Source: Zygnema circumcarinatum (Eukaryota; Streptophyta; Zygnematophyceae; Zygnematales; Zygnemataceae). Taken from it: 64,000 nt of DNA. The stretch is taken from assembly GCA_037447605.1 (NCBI GenBank), contig CM074808.1:2365730-2429729 (forward strand), in the 5' to 3' direction. The notes beneath the pieces were generated by a model, which did no database searches, was not told the DNA's origin, and saw only the letters and a list, made by a program, of their open reading frames with translations. Shown here one piece after another: positions 49,265 through 62,440 of this stretch. A program made the position numbers and the translations under genes. Numbering within the stretch: position 1 is the first letter of the stretch; each line of letters begins with the position of its first letter.

Positions 49265-50490
49265 ATGTCGATGGTACGGGCGTTCAACAAGTCTCTCACT
49301 ACGGTGCTGGAGACATGGCTGGTGGTCGCCTTTGCGCCAGGCATCATGTTTGTCTGCGGAGCAGTTGCAATCGCAGGGCTGCTGATACCCGACTCATGGA
49401 TGGACGAGCGCGCACATGAGCGGATAAACGGTTACCTCAGACGAGGAGATGTGAGTGCACGTGGGAAGCTTAGCGATGATGGGTCGCGGGAGGCTGAGGA
49501 GAGTGGGGGCCACACTCAAGCGGCTGGTCAGTCCGAGTCTGCAGACAGAGGTAGTCTGGTGGAGGCGTCTGTGGTGCCGCCGTCAGTGGATTCTTCTCAG
49601 GGAGGAAATGAGGCTGGGAAGACGCTTACGGTTGAGAAAATCAAGGAATCTGCGGAGATGCATGTTTGCCCATGGTGTGGTTCAAAGTATGGAAGGGATA
49701 AAGGATGCGAGTGTGGAGCGATTCCGCCGCAAGAAAGTTTGCCTCTGAAGACGCCCAATAAGAGTGAACAGCCAGCTTCAGGAGGTGGGAGCCTTTTCAC
49801 AATGCTTTATTTTGTTGACAATTCTCGAGGCGTCGGTACTGTGGAAACGCATTAATCAGAAACCATAAGTTGTACCAAAAACCGTATTTCTGTAGAAAAA
49901 AATGGTATTCAAATTTCCGTGCACTTTCCATTTGAGCTTTGAGCGGACATTTCATGTTTTGTTACTTTTTCAATGGAAGCTAGTTCAATATTCGAGGCCT
50001 TCTTTTTCCATGTTACTATTTTTATTTTCCAATTCAAGATTTTCCTGACAGCTTTGATGTGGACGGAGGCACCTACTGATGTAATTCTCGCCTGTCCAAA
50101 TTGAGAAGTAGGAGACCTGGTCGTACATGAAGGAATAGAACGGTTTAACTTTTTTATGCCGCTGATGGCTGTTCTACTGTTTTGCATGGTTATATCCTGC
50201 GTTGTTTGACCTACCGAACGAATTTTTAGTCTGTCGCAAAACCCTCCTGGCGGACATTTTTGAGTTTCTCAGATCGAAACAATTGTAATGTGTGTGAAGA
50301 TTGATGTCGATCCTTGTAGCATCGTCTTAAATTTTTGAGGCGTGGGCTCTCCGTTACAAATTTCATTCTTTCAGTTCTGCTAGATACTAATGCAGTTTTC
50401 CTCTTGGCTTGTTTGTCTACAGGGAATGAGGAGAAGAACAGGTTCCTTCGCTTCTTTGATATGTTTGGTGCCAATTTCAAACGGGGATGA
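49265..50490 (+). CDS. Single-pass membrane protein with a zinc ribbon, function unknown
   Basis: Exon 1 is 49265-49784 and exon 2 is 50423-50490, joined in phase, giving 195 residues. Exon 2 was found by its acceptor (TCTACAG) and by the frame NEEKNRFLRFFDMFGANF ending at TGA; reading through the intron would instead stop at 49855. Near the N-terminus is one hydrophobic helix (residues about 19-42), then a polar Ser/Glu-rich linker. A cysteine cluster CPWCGSKYGRDKGCECG near residue 138 looks like a four-Cys zinc ribbon. I do not recognise the family. Head-to-head with the MFS gene. The exon structure is well supported; the function is open. Confidence 0.75.
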
Positions 50491-51513
50491 ATTGTGAAAG
50501 ATCGCAAAGACGAAGCTAAAGTGCACGTGATATTTCAGAGAAAGTGAGATCCAGAAGTAAGTTCGAGAACCAGTTTGGGCTCTGACGCGTCTGTACTCTA
50601 CTGTCAAAACATAGCAGCCACTTATTTGTGTAAATGAAGCAGGGTATGTTGGTCAGGGTATGGCCTTGATACTGAGTTGGAGGTCGTTTGTATCATATGC
50701 TGAACCCTTGTCATCTCGGCAGTTTGGCTAATTTGCAAACAAAGGTTTGCAGTTCCCGTGTCTCAAGGAAGTCCTGTCAGTAGGAGTCTTGCAGACAATG
50801 TATGATTTGCCATGGTCCTCCATTGGCCGTGAATGGGGATCTCAAGGAACTTTCTGGAACTGGCGGGTCAGTTTACGTTATTGAAGCACCGACAAGGAGT
50901 ATTCTGTAAAGCGCAGTCTCATTTGTGCGGTCGAACGGGAGGCGTTAACCCTGTGGTAGAGCCTCTGCCGTGTATCGTGGCAAGCAACCAGCAGCCTTCC
51001 CTTGCTAATCCCTCTGCCTGTTGTACTCACTCTCACAGAGGGGCTAAATAAAGCAACTTTCACATACATCACAGCCATGAAACCTCCCAAACAGCTTTCC
51101 TCGAAATATTCGCATGGAACAGAGCATTTAGCATAGTCCGCTACAGACGTTTTACCAGCAAAAACGACAGACGGTATATTCAGACAATCCACGGTTGAAC
51201 TTTGGAGTGAAATCCACTTGCTGCGTTCTGGTGCGTATGTTACAGCCAAGAAACATCTGCCCCTCTCCTTAAGACGGGGGACAGACAAGAAGCTTGCAAC
51301 CTTTGACTCAAGCCCTTCCAGCAGTTTTCAGGGCGTTAGTGGCGAAATCACCCGGAACTGCAGGAAGGCCACTCATGCGAAGCAGAGACTTTCCAGAAAT
51401 GTGGCCAAAAAGCAGCTTGTTTGAAAAAAACCTCTTCGAAGACACCATTGTCATCTGCGTAAGGAAAGGAATCATTTGCACACGGCGCTCTTGAATTAAG
51501 CACCAACCCCTGC
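50491..51513. other. Tail-to-tail spacer, zinc-ribbon and GT92 genes
   Basis: No exon, repeat or RNA gene is supported. Confidence 0.5.
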
Positions 51514-54500
51514 CTATTTTGAAACAATGTTCTTCGCATGGGGCTGAACTATTGGCTTCGCCTTTGCAGCACCGGCCACGACTGCCACCTGGGAATCCTG
51601 CACCCACCAGTCTATTACCTCTGAAGGCTGGACTACATGCTTGCATGCTTTGCTGTGGGGCTCTATCAGTCCCTGCCACCTGTTGAATCGGGCTATGTCC
51701 GTATCTACGTCTACTCCTCCGGACCTCGGAACCTCACTTCTATGTATCTGAAGAGCGGTGACTTTTCGGGGATCAACGGCATACTTCCGATAGCCATAGT
51801 AATCCAAACACATCTGCCATCTCGGGAATTCGTCTTTGTTTACACAATAGATATCTGGCCAATGGTAAACCATTCTCTCCACAGCCCACAAATCCTCCCC
51901 TGGGAGGCATTTCTCCAAAGACCACCATTGGCTCCCGAATGAGACATAGGGTTGCCCGCCATGACCATCCAGAACCGTTGACAGACTTGCTCCTGACTCT
52001 GAATTGAAGTATTCATTGAAGTCCATAAATACGTTCCATTTTGCAGTGAATCGTGAGCGGTACGCGCAGTCATTCAACAGCATGACCATGCCAAAAGCCC
52101 ATGAGTTGTAGTTGCCTATTTTCCGCGTCTCGACCACCTCCAGCATGCCCTTCTGGGAATACGCCTCTAACAAAGCCATGGCTTCTTCATCAATCCCTCC
52201 CGCATCATACATAAAGAAGTAATTGACGCCTTGATGCACGTGGTACTCCATCCATTCACGAAGTCTCGTTACATCAACACCAGTGGCTATGGGTGGGGAG
52301 CAGTAAGCCACATTATACTTGAAAGGGGGCTTTGGCTCTGCGCTGGGAAATGTCCCTGAGTCTTCCACATATACCAGTATATCCTCCCCGTCAATGTTCA
52401 TTGTCAGTTCGCCCCCAAGATCATGCTCTGTACTCTCCTCGAGAGTGCAAACAATTACAATTGACTCATATTTCAGATTATGGTGCTCTCCCGGGTAGAA
52501 TGCTGCCAAGCAAAAGAAAAAGAAAACACCAGTCTGAAAACCAGGTCAGACGTTCCAGTGGACAGTGAATAAAACATGCTAGAAATGTCATTAGCTGAGA
52601 CCATCAAAATCCCAATATAAAGTAACCACGTGTTCAGATGAGAACTATTTTGCAGTGAAAAACATTCAAACAGCACAGAAAAGGCCACTGCAACTGCACA
52701 ACTTCAAGAATCTGAAAAACAATCCTTTAACAAGTACAATCTGGTCCAAGTTGACTGATGATGGAAGGATTTTAAATTCCAAAATGGCAGACTCAATCTC
52801 CGTGAAAGACTACAGTTGAAAATGACGAAAACCATCCGCCTCTCATAACAGCAGATGATGCTGGACGCTTCACCACTCCTTCGATCATACCACTGCTGTG
52901 CATCTAACTTCAATCGAATCAATAAGCAGCAAGGAACTACTGACAGATAACAATCGTTACAATCGTTGCTCGTAATTGTTGAGTTCTTAGACAAGCACCT
53001 ACTGGAAATAGCGATTTTCAACACCAATTTGAAAGCTTTGAAAAATCTCGTTCAACTTATTCATGTCCGGTTCCTGGAGGTAGTTCTACAACCATGTCAC
53101 GAACCTCTGAATGCCTATTACCATTCCTGTGAACCAACTTGCCTGGCTGCTGTCCCAGATTCAAACATAGACTGAGCATACAAAGACAGCAGCTTCCGAT
53201 CCTCAAAGCCGATGCTCAAACACCTATCAAATCAGTATCCCCAAACTCAAAATCTTGAAACAAAGAAACTCGCACAATTGCTGTCTGCTTCTGAAAGAAG
53301 CCCAGCAAAATTCCAACGTGACCATGACCACATCTGAATAATCGGCACAGCACAACTTGCACTCCGGCAATACCAGACATCTTGACGCTGGCCCAGTGTA
53401 ACCAACACAACATGGACGTGTTCAGGCTTTCCTTACATTGCTTCTACAAGCCACAGAGAAAGGCTTGAACACCTAGATTCAGAATTTTCTCACTCCACAT
53501 GAAACCATTCATTCACTTTACATGCGCCTTAAACAATTGACATCTCCGCCAATGAGTAGTGTCAATTTCTACAGTAGTCACACCTTATAATCCATCATAG
53601 AGGGAGAAAAATCAGATCAACATTACAGAACCAAAATGAGTTACGCAAGCTAGCTAGATGTAAAGCCACTAATCAACGCAATGAGCTGCCCCAGAACAAG
53701 ATACCTCGCACATGTAGGAGTGAGCTTTTCCTCATGTCCTCTAAAGGCAGGATAAGGGATATTTTTCTGCCAGCGTCATTAGATAAAGGAAGGTCGTTAT
53801 TGCATTTTCCATCAGAACTGGTAGCTATTGACTTCAACCACACGATATCAGCTATAACTTAACCGACAGGTACTGAGGAAAGCCCCTCTTGTTATCAATA
53901 ATGCACCACACTTCAGACATTTGGCCCGGAAGGTTGTCCAAAGATCTTTTGGCTATGTTCGAATCTGGGCGAAGACATGAAGGGAAACCGGATTATTGCC
54001 CGTATTGGAATCAGTCATCCACTTGGACAACCCAATGTGGCCCACATCCTAAAAGACTGGGGCTAGTGCCGAATAAGTATACAACGAACAATGATTCAAT
54101 TCTCTAACCACTAAATAACTTGTTTAAAACTTAAGAAAAGACAAAACAAAGATCCTAACGGGAAAGAAGAGAAAATTATCTCAGCTACGTATACTTCTTC
54201 AGTCAAAAATAATTGCCTGAAAGATTGGTCAATTACCTGGCAGTTTTCAGACCATTTAAACACTCCTGTAAAATGGCCAGAAGAATCTTACCTAGATATC
54301 TAGGCTAGCTCTACCAAAAAAGAAAGAAAATCTCGTTCAAAAATCCAAGATCTTGAGCAAACCGCATAACTACACATTACACTAACAAACATAAAGCAAA
54401 AAACGACTCTAATCGAGATAAGGCTTTCATTCTGAACATCTAGGAAGCAATAACTTCTGTTTCACTCAAACAGCATAAGTATGTAAACAAATAATGGCCA

Positions 54501-55636
54501 AACAAGCAATTAAAATAAGGGAGGGGAAATGAAAGGAGCTTTTTACAAAAGTCCCTCCGCTACTTGGCATTAATTTACAACCCCGGATACAAGACAAATA
54601 AACAGATTTACATATTTTGTCATTTGGAGTGAATGTGGTTTAACGTTGTAACTTCACTTAGACCTCAGAGCAAAGAATTACAAACTATTATACCAAAATA
54701 CAGCTTTAAGAACAAACAAGTACCTTGTGCGTCAAGTGATTATTTCAACCTTACATATTAAGATTAGCTCATCTTTTTATTTGAGATTTGTTTGATTGTC
54801 AGAGGCTCAAAGTTCATTGGAGTGATCAAGTAGCCAGCGCGTCTGTTGTCGACAAAGTTCAACAAACTGCATATTCTACTTCCTCTAAATACTTCTCTAC
54901 GAGCTTTCTCATAACACTCAAAAGTCGTCTAATCACTACAATCCTAGTCTACAAAATGTGACTGTTCTTTAGTGTATCCTTAAGAAAGTTGGGTGAACGG
55001 AAACAATTGCGATAAGTTCTAGGTCAGTAGGCCAGAAAGCCTCGCATTAAGGCTCAAAACCAGTCTGTTCAGACCAATCAGAGCTAGACAAGCTTCAGTT
55101 AAAGGACTCCCAAGTAATGTCACATGGAAATAAGACATACCCTGCAGATTGCCGTCCACCCTATGCCCTCCTGCGCGCTCCTTCCACAAACACTTTCCAA
55201 GCTGCTTTGAGTCGTGCAGCACCAGTCCTGACAAGCCGATGGCTGCAATGGTCGCACCTCCAGTCCTGTAGCTTGAATAGAGGATAAAGCCATAGATTGG
55301 CGCGGTTTCATGATATCTCTTAGGCTGTCCCCCTCCATGAGCTTTCTTTGGGTCCGCCTTATCGAGGAATTGAATGACTTGTTTCACCTCCTCAGTTTTC
55401 GGAGTCTCAATCACCTCATTTGAAATGCTTTTGGATGTCCAGCTTCCAAACGTCGCATCCTTATAAATGAAGGATGAGTAATTTAAAAGTAGACCTACCC
55501 CTACAAATAATAGAATGAAAGGCCACGACTGGCGAAACAAAAAATAATAGTAAAGCGACCTGCTAAAAGGCCTTCCCCGCCTCCTTGGTTGAGATGGAGG
55601 CCCAAGCCCTGAGGATACTTGCCCTCCTCTTCTCAT
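51514..55636 (-). CDS. GT92 glycosyltransferase, beta-1,4-galactan synthase (GALS)-like
   Basis: Two minus-strand exons join in phase: 55636-55141 and 52502-51514, giving 494 residues, near the 490 of plant GALS proteins. Exon 1 encodes a basic cytosolic tail, one signal-anchor helix (SWPFILLFVGVGLLL) and a stem, the type II layout of Golgi transferases. Exon 2 holds the DUF23/GT92 domain, with YCSPPIATGVDVTRLREWMEY, HQGVNYFFMYDAGG, FMDFNEYF at the metal-binding site, and the SQWWSLEKC and IHRSEV segments. GALS enzymes extend pectic galactan using UDP-galactose. The acidic motif here is DFNE. The 2.6-kb intron (52503-55140) is AT-rich and empty of features I can recognise. A leader intron with acceptor near 55645 is likely. 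Confidence 0.92.
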
Positions 55637-57344
55637 ATCCTCTGCAAGTTCACCTGAAGATCAAGGGACAAGGAAAAGAAAGAAGTTCACTTATTCACTG
55701 CCTTCAATTTCGTCAGCGCAGGTGACAAGGGCAAAATAAGAAACTCAATGACCATAATTGATGATCGGTGAATCTCTCTAGCTTTTGAAGACCGTAAGAG
55801 AGAACACACGATAAGGAGTTACTTGAGATGCCCAATTTTCTAAAAACGAGACCATAAGCAGCAAGCGCACTCCGACAAAGCAGCTGGACGCATGGCATAG
55901 AACTACCATTAAACCTGCCATTTCAGGCAGGCGATGAGAGAAGACTTTCTCTGGAAGGATAGACACAAACATAGAAACACGTTTGAAGCAGAACAGACAG
56001 CTAAAATTCTCCAAATCTTGGACTTTGCGTGCGCTATAGTCAATATCTCAGACGAGTAACCAGATGCAGGACATCGTCTGACTGACTCCCAGGCATCAAT
56101 AAATTGAAGATACACCCTTATCATTTAAAGACCAATTTGAAGGCAGGTAGAACGATATCCACCACGGCATATAAGCTGCTCAACAGTTATTGAGTAGGCA
56201 CACCTCTTATTTGATCGACTGTCGCCAGTTTGCTTAGTAGGACCTGGTTTCAAACGCACACAAACAAATCGAAGCGTCATCAGGAGCGCCACCTTCAAAA
56301 GTAGCAAAAGAAGTCCTAAACTGCGCCAAAACATACAGCGATCTCATGGAAACTCACTCTGCCGGGGTCGCTGTTCTGCACTCCGCCGGCGAATGAGCCG
56401 ACGTCTTTCGATTTTCCAGCAGCAGCTATGAACAATGCAAGAGCTATCCACGCATGAGACGTCCAGCGTCCTCAGAAGGGCCTCTCCCTCAGAGCCACGA
56501 GCGCAGAACACTCTTCCAAATGCTCCTAAGAAAGCAATCAGTCCTCTAGGCCTTCCCCGCCCATCCGTCGCTCCTCCTCGATCCCCTTTGCAAGGCGAGC
56601 CCAGCGGGTGCGAGCGCGCCAGTCTCCATAGAAGCTCCGCCTCCGCCTCCGCCTCCGCCTCGGGGGAGAGCGCGGGGCTGGACCTAGCCTTGCCCTGCCC
56701 TGCCCTGCTCTGCCCTGCCCTGCTCTGGCCTGGCCGAGGCGTACGGACGGATGGCCGGACGGACGGATGGACGTAGGGCCGGGTGCCGTACGTCTTCCGG
56801 CCGTCCTCTGCCTCCCACGTGGCGCCCGCCCGGGCCGCGACAGGTGCGCAGCGGCCCGCTCTCGCTCGGGGTCGTTTGGCGCGGGAAACCAACAAACTCG
56901 GTTTGCGGCTTACGAACCGGCCCGCCCGCCCGCGCTGCGCTGCGCTGCGGCAAGTTGGAAGTTGGCCCCTTGACCTCTTCTCTGTGCGGTGCCGGTCGTT
57001 GGCTCGCTCGCTGGGGCCAACTTGGAAAAGTTCGATTGGGTGCACTCAGCGCGCACGCGTGCGTGCGCTGACGTATGCGGGCCACTTTGGCGTGCGGGTA
57101 CGTACGCACTTTTTAACTGAAAGGGCGCGTTTGGCGTCCAGCGCTGACGTGAGCAGAGCGTCAGAAGGTTTGTACATTTCCTGCACCGTTTACCCGATCC
57201 CGAGCCGCCACTCGCGAGGGCGGGAGGGACGGACGGACAGTTAGAGGGGGCGGCGCCGACCGTTCCTGCGAGTGTGGCCCCGCCGGACCGCGGGTGCCGC
57301 GATCGCAGGGGTTGGCTGACATGGCTAAAATTTGTCCAGCATTA

Positions 57345-57397
57345 CCAATGAGGAATCGCCACGTATACAATTTCTCCACGTGGCGCATTGCCATTGG
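57345..57397. promoter_or_regulatory. Palindromic double ERSE, copy B
   Basis: CCAAT-N9-CCACG at 57345-57363 faces CGTGG-N9-ATTGG at 57379-57397, both perfect ERSE consensus matches. The 53-bp spacing is the same as in the copy at 39395-39447. Confidence 0.65.
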
Positions 57398-57525
57398 ATC
57401 TGTTTGAAAAAAAAAAAACCTACAAGAGTGGGTCAATCTCGCAAAACCGTCCCGCGTATGAACAGCGATAATAATCTTCGCGACAAGGCAATACAGTACA
57501 GTACAACCAAAAGAGGAATGTGGCG

Positions 57526-57565
57526 TTGATCTCACGATGGCGATGATGCCATCAAATGTACATGG
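57526..57565. promoter_or_regulatory. Dyad element, copy 3
   Basis: TTGATCTCACGATGGCG, an extra ATG, then ATGCCATCAAATGTACATGG. The left side matches the 33427 copy and the right side matches the 9202 copy. Confidence 0.45.
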
Positions 57566-59531
57566 ACGAAGTCAGCATGGCGAAGGAACCACGAGGAACT
57601 GGTCGCAAAGGACCTAAGCACAAAAGAAAAAAGCTAGGGAGCGGAAAGCTACGCCTAGCCTCAACACCGCTTCCAGCCCTCCCTCGAAGCAGCCGCGACG
57701 GTCGCGGTACATCGGCACATCGCGCGGAGGGAGGGAGCGGCGGAAGGCCACCGCCACGGTAGACAGAAAGTGGGGGAAGTAGAGAAAGTACAATTACGGC
57801 TATGGTTACAGTTACGGTTACGTTATTGACGTTTTAGCATTTTGATCGTATGAAGGCTCTTCGTGAGGTTCATCGAAGTTAGAGCGGAGGGAGAGTGTGA
57901 AGATAGGTGGCAGGGGTGTTGGTGTAGAATAGTTAGATTTGTAATAATCATAAATTACTTGGTACTAAGTTGTTGGGGTGTGCTTTTAGTTGCATAGAAT
58001 AGTCATGTAGGTAGTGTGTCACAAGGTATTGGTTTGTGGAGTTATAGTGTTCAAGCTTGCAATGGGGTGCTTCACTTCATTGTCTGGAGTTGAAGCTGGT
58101 GCTTGCAGACCCTGAATGTGCATGTCCAAGTATATCCAAGTTGTGCGGTTCTCATTAATATAAAAGAATTTTTTCCTATTTTTTTTTTCTTTTACATTTC
58201 ATTCGTGTGGATTTTTCATCTTTTGCTTTGGAGTAAAATAGGCATATGCATGCAAGCGACTGAATTAATCAGAGAAAATGTGTGAGGCAGGGGCAACAAG
58301 GGCAGGGGCAGCATCAGGGGCCAAGAGATCTTTGCTCCTCCTCCTAGTACTAGTGCTGCTGCTGCCCCCTCCAGCAGCGGCAGAGATAGGGGCAACGACA
58401 ACGACCGCTTCTCGAGGTCGGTCAACGTTAGGTTGGGGGAAGGCATAGCAGGATAGCTATAAGATCGTGACTTTTTGGGTGTTTTTGAGGTATTTTGCAA
58501 CAAATCCCATAAAATTCCTTAAGAAACTCTCAAAATTTCCCTTCAAAACGTTGATTTACGGTTTTAAGGGAATTCCCTTAAATGTAGAGGCCTGAAACTA
58601 GCAAAATTTGGCCTTCGTTTTGCAATTTGCCAAAATCTCATTGTTAATCGGTGGCTGCGGAGTAAACTAAAACTGAACACGTGTGGGAATTAATTGTTCA
58701 ATGTTCAATTAGTTTCATACTAGATTCGCATTTGAACAAGGATCGTTGTTCAAACAAAAAACAGAAACCTAAAGTGGAAACAGTTTTTTTTTTTTTAACA
58801 CCGATTCCGAATAGTTCTGTTTCTGAACAACCGAAATCTTCAATTGTCCAAAGTTCAAACCTATTATTGGTAGTGAAGTAGATGAGTAATAAGCATAAAA
58901 TCTGAACCTACTGTAATCGAAATAAGTCTCGAAACGCAATGTCGAAGGTCTAAACGCCCTTCGCATCCAAATTTCACAGAGCCTTGACAGTTCGTCTGCA
59001 GATGAGCCTGGTTTAAGACATGGCTCCTCTCCCTCCCTCCCCCCCGGCCACTCCCGTCGGAGCCACCTCTCCCTCTCCCTCCCTCTCACCCGCCATCACA
59101 GCTCACAAAATAGGCGCATTGCACGCTGCTTCAAGTGAACGCGTCCTTGCGCTCCCCCTAAGGCCCTACAGGCCGCCACCTTTCCACACCCAGCGCTCGA
59201 TCTCCCTCCCACTTGTACCATGCTCTCTACGTGCTCCCATCACAGAAGCTTGCTCATCTCGGCAACAAGGTTGACTTTCAATCCGACTTCCTCTTGGCAG
59301 TTGGAATGCCAAAAGCGGATGACTGCTGCCGAATTTTCAGATTTGTTACCACGACAGCTTTAAAGGGGTGGCGAGTGGCCCGGGCAGTCGCCCACATTTT
59401 GGTCGTTATGCGCCTCTACCACGTCGTGAAGGAAGTCGGGTGGAGTGATCTTCCCTGCAGCCTTAAGCTGACCCCGTGGAGAGAGCAGCTGCCCGGTTGG
59501 ATCGTATCTTTAGACTGCAGTCGCCCTCCGC

Positions 59532-62192
59532 TCAAGCAGCAGAGGCCACAAGGGAGGCGCGAGCCCTTGCAAATGCGCTCACCAGAGCACCCAACTGCAG
59601 CTTTTCATTCGTGCCAAATGAAAGCCGATACCTGCAACGGCACACTTATTCTGCATTATGTTCGCAGAAACATCATAGACCAGAGTCATGGACTCTCACC
59701 AATAAACTATGTAAAATAGTGAAGGCAAATTAGCTGGATTGTCTCATCATGCCAACTTTACTTCAAACAGAAGAGTACATGAAACTCTAGGCAGACTTGT
59801 AAGTGGAGCTGAAGTCAGCTCTCCCATAGGACAAAGTGAGAGTCCGCTACACCATGACACAGCTGTCTGCCGATGTGAAGATAAGGCAATGTAGTTAAGT
59901 TACCACAATCCCCTCTCTGTCCACTGAGAAGGGGAAAAAAGGCAAATCACATCCACCCGAAACATGTTTGAGTTCCAATGTGAACTCACTCGATGTCAGC
60001 CATGGCTTCAAGCACACCTATCCGAACAGCAGCAGGCATGTCGATTCGCATCACAAACCTGGCAAGAAAGGAACACAAGAAGAGGAATTGTCAAGCTTGA
60101 GCTTGGCTCAACATGGCACTGCTCAGCAGCATCTCGTTGGCCAAAGAACAGGCCAAAAGCTGCCGAGAAATGCATGCAAGGCAGACGATCGCGCAAAACA
60201 ACCTCCAGCAGCCATTGGCAGGAAGCACAGAGTTCTTACGGCTGCAATTGTCGAACGATATCAACCAACGCAAGACCCTTTTGGGTCTTCATGTCACTAA
60301 CATCTGAACTCAAGTCAAGGAGGGCTTTGTCAACAAGGTGTAGGACCTCAAGTTTTAGTACTGTGCCTCTCTTTGAAATACCAAAAGAAGCTTTCGCAAT
60401 GCAATGCAGTTATATACGTCTCCCCAGTAAACCTCCTGCATAAGAAAGCTGTCTGAGGAGGATACTTTGGTACGCATCGAGAAAAGTGTCATTTAGCAGC
60501 CAAAAGGCGATCTGTTCGATATCTTTCGGCAGTGGATTTCCAGTGCAGAGATACACCGCCTCCTCCGTCACATGTGTAAAGGCCATCCCAGTTGACTGCA
60601 GCACCCCACATGGAAAAAGAATGAAAACTCCCAAAACGATAGATTCACACATAGAGCAGCAAGCGTAGTAGCCCATTAAGCGGCATAAATGAGCACAGAA
60701 CTCCAAGCAACTCATACCTAAGCAGGGCTTTGGAATCAGCACCTGCAAGATGTTGAGGGCTTTCCGCATATCACCACTGCCCAAATGCACTACGGCCCGC
60801 AAACCTCCCTCTGTCACATCCATCCTGCATGCAACATTATCTGCGATTTAGCACAAACTATCTGAAGCTGGAAATAGCAAGTGTCAAGGAGGAGATGAAG
60901 TCCTTCACCGAACAACAAGCGGGGCCGAAACACCCACATTTCTTCTTGTATCACGTGCTGAAGGCGTTCAGTTACATGTGAGTCGTCTAAGGGGGGAAAC
61001 CGGAATCGCGTGCACCTCGACTGGAGAGCAGGAATGATCTTGCTTACATAATTACAAATGAGACAAAACCGCGTATTCCTTGTATACTTCTCAATTACTG
61101 CACATACAAATTGTCTCCACGTGGCATGAGAATGAAACATGGCATCCAGAAACCAACACGAGACTTCCTGCTCGTGCTTGGCTGCTTGTTTGAAAGCTAA
61201 ACGCCTTGGAAACCCGCAGTTTTTCATTTCTGCATGTTTTATGCCTCCACAAAAAGCAGCAACATCCATCTTTCCTTGGTAGCTTTCACGTCAAAATAAA
61301 CGATTCTGCGCTCACCTCGTCGAAGAGAGAACTGAGCGTCTTTGGTCATAGCATCGGCCTCATCCAAAATAACCAACTTCACACTCGCCTTTGCCCTGCA
61401 AGGTGAAGGAAAATGGTCATTTAAATCGAGAAAAGAGCATAAAATATCCTTTTGAATGCTGGACCAAACCCAGTCATGGACAAACTATCAGATAGCTTTC
61501 TCTTTCTAGTTTTTTATTCAACCAGAACTATAAAACACCATGTTGTGCATAAGGAAATAAAACATAAAAAAACCATGTGTGCCATGCACTGCATAATGTC
61601 TTTCCAAACCTAGTGTCGGGATTGAACTCAGGAGGGTGATCTGACTGAAACGAACCCAAAATTGATGCTTTGTGTGCTGGCGAAGTCTTGAATTTGGTTG
61701 CGAACCACATCAATACCACGGTCATCGGAGGCATTCAACTCCAGAATCATGTTCTGAAACTGAGCTCCATAAAGCTTGCGAGCAACGGCAAGAATTGTTG
61801 AAGTTTTGCCAGTTCCTGGGGGTCCATAGAGGAGTAGATGGGGAAGCCTGTTTTCGGTTGTCAGACGATCAACTGTATCACATCAATGAACGAACTTGCC
61901 TTAGAGACCGCAATCATATCCCTCACCTTCTATCTGAGATAACTTGTAAATTCCATCTATATAGCTCGTCATGCTACTGCAACTCCTCGGAAAAAGACAC
62001 ATGTGCTCAGCCCTTACTCGTCTCAATTATGTCTTTATGCGCAGCAACATCTGCTAGCGTCTTTGGTCGATACTTTTCTACCCAAGGCCCCTGCCTGGGA
62101 GCTTCAACAGCCACTGCTTTTCCCTTGTTCAAGCTCGCAAGCTTCTTGTCCTTCGCAATACTGTCACTGTCTACGTCCATGGGCGAGGCCAT
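59532..62192 (-). CDS. RFC3: Replication factor C subunit 3 (clamp loader small subunit)
   Basis: Nine minus-strand exons join in phase: 62192-62018, 61872-61656, 61395-61316, 61097-60938, 60824-60743, 60595-60466, 60303-60240, 60058-59990 and 59631-59532, giving 358 residues, the usual size. It belongs to the plant RFC3 / human RFC5 group. AAA+ motifs are intact: WVEKYRPK, Walker [20 protein letters not shown], Walker [12 protein letters not shown], and the SRC motif in [10 protein letters not shown]. The C-terminal part has [14 protein letters not shown] and ends [13 protein letters not shown]. The complex loads the PCNA sliding clamp in DNA replication. The ATG at 62192 was chosen because it precedes [10 protein letters not shown] with no better upstream ATG. 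It shares a 248-base promoter with the gene at 62441. Confidence 0.96.
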
Positions 62193-62440
62193 GGTTGAAG
62201 CAATGTCTGCATCAAAAACAGTCCGCCTTTCAGCGCAGACAGACTCAGTTTCTGCGGATGCAGTGCTAGCACCAGCCCTCAAATTCGCATCGCGGCCAGC
62301 AATGCGGATTTTGACGATATCCGGTAAAGTGAAGAGAGGCGAGCACGAAATCGTTTACGGTAGAACCTTTACGAGTTCTTCTTGCTGGCGCTTGCTCGAG
62401 GGGGTCTACAACTCACAAGGCACCCTAGCAGGACTCCGCC
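62193..62440. promoter_or_regulatory. Bidirectional promoter, RFC3 and plastid-type protein
   Basis: Only 248 bases separate the two divergent start codons. It lacks the CCGTAC motifs and the GC-rich repeats found upstream of most other genes in the window. Confidence 0.55.

Larger units (their letters stand above)
55637..59531. other. GT92 leader/promoter and unassigned spacer
   Basis: 55637-56360 looks like a leader intron of the GT92 gene (GTGAGT donor near 56355 on the minus strand). 56360-57300 is GC-rich with (CTCCGC)n at 56637-56661, CCCTG pentamers at 56689-56732, and CCGTAC/GTACGG at 56741 and 56786. A palindromic ERSE module and a dyad element follow. From 57800 to 59530 the sequence is AT-richer. 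It holds a 20-bp perfect palindrome at 58563 and no exon I can support. Confidence 0.5.

Noticed and set aside
57556-57762. Lys/Arg-rich 68-residue + strand frame
   Set aside because: No family resemblance, no downstream exon found, and low-complexity GC-rich promoter-like sequence.
59213-59733. Overlapping + strand frames, one Ala-rich and one with a Trp/Arg-rich segment
   Set aside because: The region is antisense to the last RFC3 exon (59631-59532). The minus strand gives the conserved RFC3 C-terminus with proper splice sites, so these frames are shadows.
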